64,000 bases of DNA, from the NCBI RefSeq assembly GCF_001761365.1, contig NZ_CP017477.1, positions 1,920,501-1,984,500 on the forward strand, written 5' to 3'. The DNA is from Polaribacter vadi (lineage in GTDB: Bacteria; Bacteroidota; Bacteroidia; Flavobacteriales; Flavobacteriaceae). Shown here in pieces: positions 26,863-36,625 of the stretch (position 1 is the stretch's first letter; every line of letters starts with the position of its first letter). The notes beneath the pieces are model-generated. The model was not told where the DNA came from. It did not search any database and saw only the letters and a program-made list of their open reading frames with translations. Both the position numbers and the translations under genes were made by a program.

Positions 26863-29172
26863 ATGAAATTTAATGTTTTCGAAATTTTAAAGAAGAAATT
26901 AAAAAAAAGTATTTCCTATATAAAAAAACATCCATTTAAAAGTATATTTTACCTAATTGCTCTTGTTATCTGTTCTGCAATTTTGTTAATAACACTTACT
27001 TACGCAGGTGTTTTTGGTAAATTACCTACAAAGGATTTCTTACTGCAACTTAAAACACCACTTACATCTACACTTTACGCCAGCAATAAAGAACAAATTG
27101 GTTTTTACTACCTTCAAAATAGATCGAATATAGATAGTACAGAAATACCAAAAGCCTTAAAAGATGCTTTAATTGCAACTGAAGATAATAGGTTTTACGA
27201 ACACAATGGAGTTGATTATAAAAGTTATGGCCGCGTTTTTATAAAATCGGTAATCTTGAGACAAAATGCAGGTGGTGGAAGCACTTTAACACAACAAGTA
27301 GCAAAAAACACATTTGGGAGAAAAAATCATTTTTTATTCTCTACACCTATCAATAAAATAAAAGAAATTTTTATTGCAAGAAAATTAGAGAAAATTTACA
27401 CAAAAGATGAAATTTTATTATTGTATTTAAACACTGTAACTTTTGGAGAAAATATTTACGGAATAGAAAAAGCTGCGTTTCGTTTTTTTAACAAACCTCC
27501 AGCAAAATTATCAATTGCTGAATGCGCTACACTTGTAGGTTTGCTAAAAGCACCAACATTTTACAATCCTAGAAGAAACCCTGAACGTGCAACAAAAAGA
27601 AGAAATGTGGTACTGCAACAAATGGTTAAATATAATTATTTATCTATTGATGAGCAACAAAAAGCACAGACACCCTTAAAATTAAATTACCAAGAACCTA
27701 AAAAATTATCATCATTAAATTCTTATTTTAAAGAATATATAAATACTGAATTTAATACTTGGGCAAAAGAAAACCCAGCAAAAGATGGGCATATTTATAA
27801 TTTAGAAACAGATGGTTTAAAAATATATTCCACCTTAAATAGTTCTGTACAAAAATCGAGCGAAAAAGCGATGTTAAGACAAATGATAAATCTTCAGAAA
27901 TTGATGGATTTACATTGGGAAGCTCTAAGTACAGAAGGTGGAAAAGAAGCCTTGCTCAAAAAATTGCTTTATCAAACAAATAGTGTAAAAAAATGGAAAT
28001 CTGAAGGTAAAAGTGATGTTGAAATAGACCGACTTTCATCAGAAAAAAAACAACGAAAACATTATACGCTTCCTTCAGGAAATGATCAAAAATTACAATC
28101 TTTAAAAGATTCTATTGCAACAGCTATTAACAGATTGCACACTGGCTTACTTACAATTAACAGCCAAAATGGAAAAATCTTGGGCTATGTTGCAGGTATC
28201 GATTATGGTATGAGTCAAAAAGATAATATTTTAGAGAAAAAACAAGTAGGCTCTACTTTTAAGCCTATAACCTATTTAGCAGCACTCGAAAAAGGTAAAA
28301 ATCCTTGTGATTTTTATGACAATAACTTAAGAACTTATAAAGATTACGAAAACTGGCAACCAAGAAATTCGAGTGGAAAATATGGAGGAAGTTACACTAT
28401 GCATGGTGCATTAGCAAACTCTGTAAACACAATTTCGGTTCGTATACAGATGGAGGTTGGTATAGAACCTGTTCAAAAATTGGCAGAAAAAATGGGAATT
28501 ACAGCAACATTACCCAAAGTACCCTCTATTGTTTTGGGTACTGGAACTATTTCTCTTTTTGATATGGTTACTGCTTATGCAAGTATTTCAAATGGTGGCA
28601 AACGTATAAAACCTTATGCAATTGAGCGTATTGAAGATGATAAAGGAGCTATTTTATACCAAGCAAAACCAACATACAGCAATCGAGTTGCTAGTGAACA
28701 GAATGTAAAAAAATTACAACAAATGATGGGATCAGTTTTAACAGAAGGCACAGCTTCTCGCATTCAAAATTATGCGATTCCTATTAATTTAATTGGTAAA
28801 ACAGGTACCACTCAAAACAATGGAGATGGTTGGTTTATTGCCTGTTCTCCAGAAATTGTGGTTGGTTCTTGGGTTGGTACTTTTGATAAAAGAGCGCAAT
28901 TTAAAAGTACCAATATGGGTTCTGGAGCAAATACAGCATTACCAATGGTGGCATCAGTTTTTAAGGATTTAAGTCTTTGGAATAAAACTATGCTCACAAA
29001 TTTTGAGTATGAAAAAACCTATTTTGATTGCCCTCCTTTTTTAGAAATGAATTCAGTAGATGCTGTGGAATATATAAAAACAGACAGTACCTTTATCAAT
29101 CAACAAAAAATAAAAGATTCTATTTTTGAAAATTCCAAAATAATGACAGATTCAATTTTAGAAAATCAATAA
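26863..29172 (+). CDS. Class A penicillin-binding protein (PBP1A-type, bifunctional transglycosylase/transpeptidase)
   Basis: The 769-residue protein has a basic cytoplasmic N-terminus and one membrane helix (about 26-47). The glycosyltransferase family 51 domain has the catalytic EDNRFYEHNGVD block (about 107) and GGSTLTQQVAKN. The transpeptidase domain has the active serine in STFK (S464-K467), SVN at 520-522 and KTG at 646-648. All catalytic motifs are intact. It polymerises lipid II and cross-links peptidoglycan at the periplasmic face. The C-terminal tail is about 60 residues with repeated DSxxxNxK-like pieces. A -7-like box TAACTTTG at 26730-26737 may be its promoter. The gene is monocistronic. 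Confidence 0.93.
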   Translation: MKFNVFEILKKKLKKSISYIKKHPFKSIFYLIALVICSAILLITLTYAGVFGKLPTKDFLLQLKTPLTSTLYASNKEQIGFYYLQNRSNIDSTEIPKALKDALIATEDNRFYEHNGVDYKSYGRVFIKSVILRQNAGGGSTLTQQVAKNTFGRKNHFLFSTPINKIKEIFIARKLEKIYTKDEILLLYLNTVTFGENIYGIEKAAFRFFNKPPAKLSIAECATLVGLLKAPTFYNPRRNPERATKRRNVVLQQMVKYNYLSIDEQQKAQTPLKLNYQEPKKLSSLNSYFKEYINTEFNTWAKENPAKDGHIYNLETDGLKIYSTLNSSVQKSSEKAMLRQMINLQKLMDLHWEALSTEGGKEALLKKLLYQTNSVKKWKSEGKSDVEIDRLSSEKKQRKHYTLPSGNDQKLQSLKDSIATAINRLHTGLLTINSQNGKILGYVAGIDYGMSQKDNILEKKQVGSTFKPITYLAALEKGKNPCDFYDNNLRTYKDYENWQPRNSSGKYGGSYTMHGALANSVNTISVRIQMEVGIEPVQKLAEKMGITATLPKVPSIVLGTGTISLFDMVTAYASISNGGKRIKPYAIERIEDDKGAILYQAKPTYSNRVASEQNVKKLQQMMGSVLTEGTASRIQNYAIPINLIGKTGTTQNNGDGWFIACSPEIVVGSWVGTFDKRAQFKSTNMGSGANTALPMVASVFKDLSLWNKTMLTNFEYEKTYFDCPPFLEMNSVDAVEYIKTDSTFINQQKIKDSIFENSKIMTDSILENQ

Positions 29173-29369
29173 ATAAGAACGCTCGTAGATTTTTTATCTT
29201 ATATATATTGATTAATTTTTTTTCAGATTTATCACTAATTTTAAAAAAAATAAAATAGAAAATATCACATATCATATTGAAAACTGTACTTAGTCTTCGA
29301 ATATTGAAAAAAAAGCTCTTTTTGAGCAATAATTAAATATATTTGTGAATGAAACTTCAAACAAAAGAA

Positions 29370-31316
29370 ATGAAAAAAATACTTTACGCATTTGTAATTT
29401 TCTCTTTAGTTTTTTCAGGATGTACGAGTCCAAAAACAGAAGAAGAAGAAATGAACGATACTCCTACTGCTGTTGATGATTCTTCTTCAACAAACGAAAA
29501 TACGGCTGTTAATATTAATGTTTTAGCAAATGATAGTTTTGGTAATGATGGCCCTAATACTGGCTCAATTTCTACACTTTCTACAACTACAATAAATGGA
29601 GCTAGCATAGCTGTAAATAATGCAGGAACTCCAAATGACCCAACAGATGACACTATAGATTACAATCCTGAAACTAATTTTAACGGAGCAGATACTTTTG
29701 ATTATAGGATTACTGATAGTAATGGAGATACTTCTTCTGCTACTGTGAGTGTAAATGTTATTCCTCCAACAGGACCAGCATTAGGAACTGTTTTTAACGA
29801 TGGAACGTTAAAATACACAATAACAAGTGCAAGTAATAATGAAGTTTCTGTAGAAAAAAATACAGACGATGGTCCTTCAGGTGCATTAGAGATCCCAGAG
29901 ACTATTAATCAATTTGATATAAATTACAGTGTTACAAGTATTGTAGACGAAGGTTTTGCTTATACTTATAACATTACCAGTGTTACGATTCCAAACAGCG
30001 TAAGAAGTGTAGGTAATTTAGCTTTTTACGATTCTCAAGCAATTACGAGTGTAAATATTGCAGATTCTGTTACAGAAATTGGGCATGATGCTTTTGGTAG
30101 ATGTATCAGTTTATCTACTATTAACATTCCTGCTGGAACATCTCATTTATCAGATGGTCTTTTTGCTAGTAATCGAAGTTTAGCAAATATTACAATTCCA
30201 AGCAATATTACAAGTATAGGAAACAGTGTTTTTTATGATTGTAGCAGTTTAAATAATGTTACAATTCCTAGCAGTGTTGTAAATGCTAATATGGGAACAT
30301 CTGTTTTTGGTTTGTGCGCTAGTTTAACAAATATTACTTTTCCTAATACCTTTACAACAATTCCTAATGAAACGTTTTATGCTTGTAATAGTTTAGAAAA
30401 CTTTACAATTCCAAATAACATCACTACAATAGGTTCATCAGCATTTTATGAATGTAGTGTATTAAAGGAAATTAATATACCTGCAACTGTTTCTTCTATT
30501 GGAGAATCTGCTTTTGGTGCTTGTATCAACTTAACCAAAGCTGTTATCCCTAATAATATTACAAGTTTACCAAACAATCTTTTTTATGAGTGCTCATCAC
30601 TTAAAGAAGTTAATATTCCAAATGGAGTAACTAGCATTGGAAGTAGTATTTTTTATGCGTGTGCTACTCTAGAAGACATTGTTTTACCTAACAGCATTAC
30701 AAGTATTGGAAATAGTGCATTTGGTAATTGCCCTCAATTGAAAAATTTTGATTTACCAACTAATTTAACAACTATAGCTGCAACTACTTTTTTTAACTGT
30801 AGTAGCTTAACTGAAATTAATATTCCAAGCAGCGTAACAAGTATAGAGAATGGAGCTTTTGCAGGTTGTAATAGTATTAGTCAAATAACAATTCCTGAAG
30901 GTGTAACTTCTATTCCTAATATTGCATTTTACAATTGTAGCAGTTTAACGAAAGTTAACTTTCCAAGCACTTTAACTACAATAGGAGAAACTGCTTTTGG
31001 TAATTGCTTTAGCTTAACTACTTTCGATATTCCTAACACTATCACAAGTATTCCAAAACAAGCTTTTTTTCAATGTACTAGTTTAACAACTATAAATATT
31101 CCTAATACTATTACAAGTATTGGCGAACAAGCTTTTTATAATTGTAATGGTTTAAAAAACATGAATATTAATGTACCAACTCCAATAACTATCAATGCAA
31201 ATGTTTTTGAATTTGTTGCAACAAATGGTATCGATTTAAAAGTACCTTCTAGTTCAGTAAATACATATAAAAATGCTGATATATGGAAAGGGTTTAGCTC
31301 AATAACAGCGCTTTAA
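29370..31316 (+). CDS. BspA-like leucine-rich-repeat lipoprotein with N-terminal Ig/VCBS-like module
   Basis: I start at the second in-frame ATG (29370), because MKKILYAFVIFSLVFSGC is then a compact lipoprotein signal with the lipidated Cys at residue 18. The ATG at 29349 would add seven residues. After an acidic linker comes one Ig/VCBS-like module (VDDSSSTNENTAVNINVLAND...GADTFDYRITDSNGDTSS), of the same family as the modules in the giant gene at 17385. The rest, from about residue 140, is some eighteen BspA/TpLRR repeats of about 23 residues (pattern SIPSSVTSIGxxAFxxCxSLxxI). Such proteins sit on the outer membrane surface and in some species bind host or matrix proteins. There is no T9SS sorting domain, so outer-membrane lipoprotein export is expected. 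Confidence 0.85.
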   Translation: MKKILYAFVIFSLVFSGCTSPKTEEEEMNDTPTAVDDSSSTNENTAVNINVLANDSFGNDGPNTGSISTLSTTTINGASIAVNNAGTPNDPTDDTIDYNPETNFNGADTFDYRITDSNGDTSSATVSVNVIPPTGPALGTVFNDGTLKYTITSASNNEVSVEKNTDDGPSGALEIPETINQFDINYSVTSIVDEGFAYTYNITSVTIPNSVRSVGNLAFYDSQAITSVNIADSVTEIGHDAFGRCISLSTINIPAGTSHLSDGLFASNRSLANITIPSNITSIGNSVFYDCSSLNNVTIPSSVVNANMGTSVFGLCASLTNITFPNTFTTIPNETFYACNSLENFTIPNNITTIGSSAFYECSVLKEINIPATVSSIGESAFGACINLTKAVIPNNITSLPNNLFYECSSLKEVNIPNGVTSIGSSIFYACATLEDIVLPNSITSIGNSAFGNCPQLKNFDLPTNLTTIAATTFFNCSSLTEINIPSSVTSIENGAFAGCNSISQITIPEGVTSIPNIAFYNCSSLTKVNFPSTLTTIGETAFGNCFSLTTFDIPNTITSIPKQAFFQCTSLTTINIPNTITSIGEQAFYNCNGLKNMNINVPTPITINANVFEFVATNGIDLKVPSSSVNTYKNADIWKGFSSITAL

Positions 31317-31342
31317 AATAAAAATAAATTTTTTATTGATAT

Positions 31343-31376
31343 AAAACAGTTTAACTAAAGTTAAACTGTTTTTTTG
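31343..31376 (+). terminator. Terminator after the BspA-like gene
   Basis: A perfect 14-bp stem AAAACAGTTTAACT / AGTTAAACTGTTTT is separated by only two bases (so the real loop is larger) and followed by a T-run. It lies 26 bases after the stop. Confidence 0.88.
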
Positions 31377-31597
31377 TTGAATGATATTAATAAAAACATC
31401 ACATCAATTACAAATCATTTTGGCTTCATATTAAGAGCTATTAAACATTAAAGAAATTATGTTAATATAAAAAATCACTTCATTTAAATTAAACAAAACT
31501 CTTTAAGAAAATTATCAGTAATTTTGAAAATATATCTATATATTTGTAATTCATATATAGTTCATTCCCCCTTTAAAATATAAAAATATCAATAATA

Positions 31598-33121
31598 ATG
31601 ATGAACTCATTAAAGCTAGGTGCTATTTTTAAATCACTTAAAAATAGTAGTTTATGTCTTTTTATGTTTTTTTATATGGTTGCTCTTTCTCAAAATCAAC
31701 CGAATAAAACGACCACAACAAACTACACTACCTCAACAGAAATTACTGAAGACGAATTATTTAAAACAACAAAAGAATTTGTTGCATCAAAAGAATTCAA
31801 TAAAGCACTTTTAATTTTATCGAAAAATTACGATCGTTTTTCTGAAAGTTTAAATATTAATTGGTTGTATGCACACGTTTTATCTTTAAATAATGATAAA
31901 ATTAAAGCTGAAGCCAAATTTAAAAAAGCAATTTCTCTTTCTCCTGATAACAAAAATTTACAAAAAGATTACGCTAGGTTTTTGTACGAAAACGGAAAAT
32001 TAAATGAAGTTGAAGTTATCTTATCAAAATATATTGCAGAAGATTCAAAAGACGTTGAGTTTTTATTAATGCAAGCAAATATTAGCTTTTGGAATAGTGA
32101 TGTAAAAACGGCGAGAGAAAATGTCGCTAAGATTAAAGAAATATATCCAGAAACAAATCTTACAGACAATTTATCAAGCCAAATAAAAGAATTAACTGCT
32201 TTTTATGTGAAGGCTAATTTTGAATATCAAACAGATTCACAACCTTTAGAATATTTTGCACAACACATATCTCTAGAAAAATACATTTCTAAAGTTTTAA
32301 ATCCTAAGTTAGAAATTTCAAATTATAATTTTTCTCCACAATCAGAACAAGCTTTAATTGCCAAACTACATAACAAATTTCATTTTTATGATGTTGGTTT
32401 GAAAATAAACGTAACTGGTGGTGCTTATAAAAACTTTTCTGGTGAAACAGATTGGTTAGGTGGCATTCGATTTACACAACAGTTAAGCCAAGAAGCATCC
32501 CTAAATTTTGGGTATTCTAAAAATAGTTTATTAAGCACAACTGCGAGTACTACATTTAATTTAACAAATCAAAATGTATTTGGAGAGTTTGATTATAATC
32601 ATAAATATGTAGCTATTCATGCAGCTTATAATCAACAATTTTATGAAGATGATAACAATATAAAATTATTTGGAGCCTACATTGTATCACAACCTATTAA
32701 AGTTTACAAATTTAGCTTTCAGGCTGGTTATGGTTATAATTTTTCTGATGCTAAAAACATTTTATTTATTTATAATAATGAAGGTGTAGGAGTTTACGAT
32801 CCTTATTTTACTCCAAAAGAACAGGAAGTTCACTCTGCGCTTTTTATAACAAATTTTAAACCTACAAAAAATTTAACATTAAAAGCAAAGTTAAATTATG
32901 GTATACAAGCTTCTGTTAGCAACCCATACTCTAGTGAAGTAACTCCAGGTAATTTTGAAATAGGAGGTTTTTACGATGAAACTTTTTCTTATACAGATAT
33001 TGAAGGTTCGATTAATTATGCTGTTTCCAACAATTTAGGAATTAATGTAATGTACACTTTTCAAGAAACGTTTTTTTATGACAGAAATAATATTAATTTA
33101 GGATTGAATTATAGATTTTAA
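31598..33121 (+). CDS. TPR plus YaiO-like outer-membrane beta-barrel protein (polysaccharide export)
   Basis: The 507-residue protein has a signal peptide (hydrophobic 17-30, ending ALSQ). Three to four TPR-like helical pairs follow (about 50-205: LLILSKNYDRFSESL, WLYAHVLSLNNDKIKAEAKF, LQKDYARFLYENGKLNEAE-type). The C-terminal part is about 290 residues of alternating strands rich in aromatic residues, ending NINLGLNYRF; a terminal Phe is typical of outer-membrane barrels. The TPR-then-barrel order matches PgaA and BcsC, which export polysaccharide. It overlaps the GT2 synthase start by one base (TAATG), indicating translational coupling. A -7-like box TATATTTG at 31539-31546 and a CCCCC patch at 31566-31570 precede the gene. 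Confidence 0.8.
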   Translation: MMNSLKLGAIFKSLKNSSLCLFMFFYMVALSQNQPNKTTTTNYTTSTEITEDELFKTTKEFVASKEFNKALLILSKNYDRFSESLNINWLYAHVLSLNNDKIKAEAKFKKAISLSPDNKNLQKDYARFLYENGKLNEVEVILSKYIAEDSKDVEFLLMQANISFWNSDVKTARENVAKIKEIYPETNLTDNLSSQIKELTAFYVKANFEYQTDSQPLEYFAQHISLEKYISKVLNPKLEISNYNFSPQSEQALIAKLHNKFHFYDVGLKINVTGGAYKNFSGETDWLGGIRFTQQLSQEASLNFGYSKNSLLSTTASTTFNLTNQNVFGEFDYNHKYVAIHAAYNQQFYEDDNNIKLFGAYIVSQPIKVYKFSFQAGYGYNFSDAKNILFIYNNEGVGVYDPYFTPKEQEVHSALFITNFKPTKNLTLKAKLNYGIQASVSNPYSSEVTPGNFEIGGFYDETFSYTDIEGSINYAVSNNLGINVMYTFQETFFYDRNNINLGLNYRF

Positions 33122-34731
33122 TGAATTCAAAACTACGAAACGATTTATTTAAATTTAAAGAAGCTAAAAAAGTTACTGGCTTTGATAGGGCTATTTTTTT
33201 AGGCTTAACATTTGCAGGACTATTAAGCATGTTTAATTTAATTGAATGGTGGTTTAGAGGCGAACATATTTCCAATCTTTTTCTTTTTGTAATATTAAGT
33301 CTCTTTTTTTTATACGGAATTATTAGAGTTGCATTAATTTGGATAAATTATTTACGTATTCAAAAACCTAAAGAAGTTCCTGTTCCAGAAAAAAATTTAA
33401 GTGTCGCTGTTTTTACAACATCTGCTCCTGGAGAACCTTTATCGATGTTTGAAAATACTTTTAAAGCGTTAAAAAACTTAAACTATCCACACACAACTTA
33501 TTTATTAGATAGTACAGAAGATATCGCTTTTAAAGAATTAGCAGAAGAACATGATGTTGTTTGGTTAAATTTAGCAAATTTACCTGGAGCAAAAGCAGGT
33601 AAAATAAACGAAACGCTAAAAAGGACAAAAGAAGAATTCATCTTAATACTAGATCCTGATCATATTGTTTTTCCAAATTTTTTAGATCAAACATTAGGGT
33701 TTTTCCAAGACGAAAAAGTTGGTTTTGTACAAGTAAGTCAAGGGTATTATAACATGTATCGTTCTTTTACAGCCAAAGGTGCTGCAGAACAAACGTACAC
33801 CTTTTATGGACCAACTCAAATGGGTTTAAATGGCTATGGAAGTGCAGTTGCCATAGGTGCAAATTGTACTTTTAGAAGAAAAGCCCTAGAGAGTATTGGA
33901 GGTCATGCTCAAGGTTTAGCAGAAGATTTACAAACATCTTTAAGAATCCATGCAAAAGGTTGGCAATCTATTTATAATCCTGTAATTGTAAGTCGTGGCT
34001 TAGTACCCGAAGATTTTACATCATTTTGTAAACAACAATTAAAATGGGCAAGAGGTGTTTTTGAGTTATTGTTTGATGAAATTCCATCAACTTTAAAAAA
34101 CCTTACTTTTTGGCAAAAATTATCTTATTTATCAATAGGAACTTATTACATATTTGGGCCTATAACTGCTTTCTTTATTTTTGTTCCGTTATTATTTTTT
34201 ACAACAAAAATAAGTCCTGCAAGTATGGATTTTACCGAGTTTATTGTACTTGGAACACCAATACTACTAATTTCTATTTTAATTTATGGGTATGCTCAAA
34301 AATTTTTGTGTGATCAAAAAACAGAAAGAGGAATCCACTGGAGAGGTATGGTGTTAAAATATTCTTGCTGGCCTGTATTTACTTATGCATTCTACTTAAC
34401 CTTAATTAATAAAAAAATTCCTTATATTCCCACAGCCAAAATAGCTGTAAAAGGATTTATGAATCCTTTTGTAAAGCCATTAATATTATATTGTGTTCTA
34501 TTTTTATTGATGATGATTGGCTTATATATAGAAAGAAGATATTACATACCTGAAAGCGAATTAATTCTTACAGCTCAAAAAACTTGGGCAATGATAGGTT
34601 TTGCTATGATTGCTTTCGTGCAATTTTTAGGTGGTATTGGAGCTGCTTTTAAATCTTTATATATCAAAGCAGAAAATGCTTGGAGTAAAATAATTGTATC
34701 CGCAGATAAAAAAATCAAAATAAAAGAGTAA
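33121..34731 (+). CDS. Cellulose-synthase-like family 2 glycosyltransferase (membrane polysaccharide synthase)
   Basis: The 536-residue inner-membrane enzyme has two N-terminal membrane helices (about 26-42 and 52-76), a cytosolic GT2 domain (about 92-330) and four or so C-terminal helices. Processive-synthase motifs are present: D130 in YLLDSTED, the DxD at D178-D180 (LDPDHIVF), the acceptor-site E268-D269 (LAEDLQTS), and Q305-x-x-K308-W309. This last motif has Lys in place of the usual Arg of QxxRW. I see no C-terminal PilZ domain for cyclic-di-GMP. The product is unknown; the neighbouring CDP-sugar genes and the GH26 enzyme suggest a heteropolysaccharide with a deoxysugar and a beta-mannan- or glucan-like backbone (inference). 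Confidence 0.87.
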   Translation: MNSKLRNDLFKFKEAKKVTGFDRAIFLGLTFAGLLSMFNLIEWWFRGEHISNLFLFVILSLFFLYGIIRVALIWINYLRIQKPKEVPVPEKNLSVAVFTTSAPGEPLSMFENTFKALKNLNYPHTTYLLDSTEDIAFKELAEEHDVVWLNLANLPGAKAGKINETLKRTKEEFILILDPDHIVFPNFLDQTLGFFQDEKVGFVQVSQGYYNMYRSFTAKGAAEQTYTFYGPTQMGLNGYGSAVAIGANCTFRRKALESIGGHAQGLAEDLQTSLRIHAKGWQSIYNPVIVSRGLVPEDFTSFCKQQLKWARGVFELLFDEIPSTLKNLTFWQKLSYLSIGTYYIFGPITAFFIFVPLLFFTTKISPASMDFTEFIVLGTPILLISILIYGYAQKFLCDQKTERGIHWRGMVLKYSCWPVFTYAFYLTLINKKIPYIPTAKIAVKGFMNPFVKPLILYCVLFLLMMIGLYIERRYYIPESELILTAQKTWAMIGFAMIAFVQFLGGIGAAFKSLYIKAENAWSKIIVSADKKIKIKE

Positions 34732-34754
34732 CTAACTAACAAATATCAAAAAAC

Positions 34755-35525
34755 ATGAAAGTAGTAATTTTAGCAGGTGGGTTTGGTACCAGATTAAGTG
34801 AGGAAACAGCCTCTATTCCAAAACCTATGGTAAAAATTGGTGATAAACCAATTATTTGGCACATCATGAAACATTACTCTAGTTATGGTTTTAATGATTT
34901 TGTAATATTAGGAGGTTATAAATCTTATGTTATCAAAGAATATTTTGCAAATTACTACTTACATCAATCTGATGTTGAGTTTGATATGACAAATAATACA
35001 ATGACAACCTTAGATTCTAAAACAGAAGACTGGAAAGTAACAGTTTTAGACACAGGTTTACATACAATGACTGGTGGAAGAATTAAAAGAGCTGCCAAAT
35101 ATTTAGATGAACCATTTATGCTAACCTATGGAGATGGTGTGAGTAACGTAAATATTGGGAAACTTGTAGATTTTCATAAAAGTCATTCTCAAAAAGTAAC
35201 CATGACTTGTGTTCAACCAGAAGGTAGATTTGGTGCTGTAGATATAAATGTTGAAAGTAATGTTATTAACAGCTTTATGGAAAAACCTAAAGGAGATGGA
35301 GCTTGGATTAATGGAGGTTTCTTTGTTTGTGATCCTATCGTTTTCGATTACCTTGAAAATGATGCTACAATATTTGAAAGAAGCCCTTTAGAAAACATTG
35401 CTAACGACAAACTTTTAGCGGCCTATAAACACACAGGTTTTTGGAAACCTATGGATACTTTAAGGGACAAAAATGAGTTAGAGTCTAAATGGGCAGACAA
35501 TAAAGCTCCTTGGAAAACATGGTGA
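34755..35525 (+). CDS. rfbF: Glucose-1-phosphate cytidylyltransferase
   Basis: The 256-residue nucleotidyltransferase opens MKVVILAGGFGTRLSEET, the signature of RfbF. The later blocks IPKPMVKIGDKPIIWHIMKHY and VQPEGRFGAVD are also characteristic of the CTP-specific family, and EKPKGDGAWINGGFFV and WKPMDTLRD agree. It makes CDP-glucose from CTP and glucose 1-phosphate, the entry to CDP-3,6-dideoxyhexoses. The length is standard. It overlaps rfbG by seven bases (ATGGTGA), so the two steps are coupled. Confidence 0.95.
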   Translation: MKVVILAGGFGTRLSEETASIPKPMVKIGDKPIIWHIMKHYSSYGFNDFVILGGYKSYVIKEYFANYYLHQSDVEFDMTNNTMTTLDSKTEDWKVTVLDTGLHTMTGGRIKRAAKYLDEPFMLTYGDGVSNVNIGKLVDFHKSHSQKVTMTCVQPEGRFGAVDINVESNVINSFMEKPKGDGAWINGGFFVCDPIVFDYLENDATIFERSPLENIANDKLLAAYKHTGFWKPMDTLRDKNELESKWADNKAPWKTW

Positions 35526-36625
35526 ATTTCGAATCCCTTTTTGAAGGAGTTTATAAAGACAAAAAAGTTCTTTTAACTGGTCATACAGGTTTTAAAGGCC
35601 CTTGGCTAGCACTTTGGTTAGAACAAATGGGTGCTAAGGTTTATGGATTTTCGTTAAAAAATGAAGATGATATTAATCATTTAAGTTTATTAAATCTTGG
35701 GCTAGAAGAAAAGATAAGCGACATTAGAAATGCTGATGTTTTAGAGAAATATTTTCAAGAAGTTCAGCCAGATATTGTATTTCATTTAGCAGCACAAGCT
35801 TTAGTAAGAAGATCTTATGATGATCCTGTAGAAACATTTTCTACAAACGTAATGGGAACTTTAAATATTTTTGAAGCTTGCAGAAAAACACCTTCTGTAA
35901 AAGCTATTGTAAATGTTACCACAGATAAATGTTACGAAAATAAGGAATGGGAATGGGGTTATAGAGAAAATGAGCCAATGGGTGGTTATGATCCTTATAG
36001 CGCTTCTAAAGGATGTTCAGAATTACTAACATCATCTTATAGAAACTCTTATTTTAATCCTAAAGATTTTGGTAATAAACACGAAGTATTATTAGCAAGC
36101 GGACGTGCTGGAAACGTAATTGGTGGAGGTGATTGGGCTGTAGATAGACTAATTCCAGATATCATAAAAGCAACTGCAAAAAATGAAGCTGTTTTAATTA
36201 GAAACCCTTTAGCAACAAGACCTTGGCAACATGTTTTAGAACCCTTAAGTGGTTATTTAACGTTAGGTTGGAAATTACTTAAAAAAGATGTTTCTGCTGC
36301 TGAAGGTTGGAATTTCGGTCCTGATAATAACAGCAACTTACAAGTAGGAGATATTGTAAAATTATCTCATGAATATTGGAGTAATATCCAAATTGAAATC
36401 AGTAAAAATACAGATGAGCATCATGAAGCAAATTTATTGATGTTAGATTGCTCAAAAGCTAATAAAAAATTAAAGTGGAAAGCTGTTTGGGGAATTGATA
36501 AAACGATTGACAAAACAATCACTTGGTACAAAGAATATTACGAAAACAATAAAATTTTGTCTCATGCTGATTTAGAGGAATATATATCAGATGCAAAGGC
36601 AGCAAATATTCTATGGGCATTATAA
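35519..36625 (+). CDS. rfbG: CDP-glucose 4,6-dehydratase
   Basis: This short-chain extended dehydratase has an NAD-binding glycine motif (TGHTGFKGPW near residue 20), VNVTTDKCYEN, and the catalytic YxxxK within YDPYSASKG. The blocks RAGNVIGGGDW and RPWQHVLEPL are typical of RfbG. It converts CDP-glucose to CDP-4-keto-6-deoxyglucose. I start at the ATG at 35519, inside the rfbF stop (ATGGTGA); an in-frame TTG at 35510 would add three residues. The 3' end overlaps the next gene by 13 bases. It is the second step of the CDP-sugar branch of this locus. Confidence 0.95.
   Translation: MVNFESLFEGVYKDKKVLLTGHTGFKGPWLALWLEQMGAKVYGFSLKNEDDINHLSLLNLGLEEKISDIRNADVLEKYFQEVQPDIVFHLAAQALVRRSYDDPVETFSTNVMGTLNIFEACRKTPSVKAIVNVTTDKCYENKEWEWGYRENEPMGGYDPYSASKGCSELLTSSYRNSYFNPKDFGNKHEVLLASGRAGNVIGGGDWAVDRLIPDIIKATAKNEAVLIRNPLATRPWQHVLEPLSGYLTLGWKLLKKDVSAAEGWNFGPDNNSNLQVGDIVKLSHEYWSNIQIEISKNTDEHHEANLLMLDCSKANKKLKWKAVWGIDKTIDKTITWYKEYYENNKILSHADLEEYISDAKAANILWAL

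Noticed and set aside
35510..35518. TTG start for rfbG three codons upstream
   Set aside because: An ATG at 35519 overlapping the rfbF stop is stronger and matches usual coupling.
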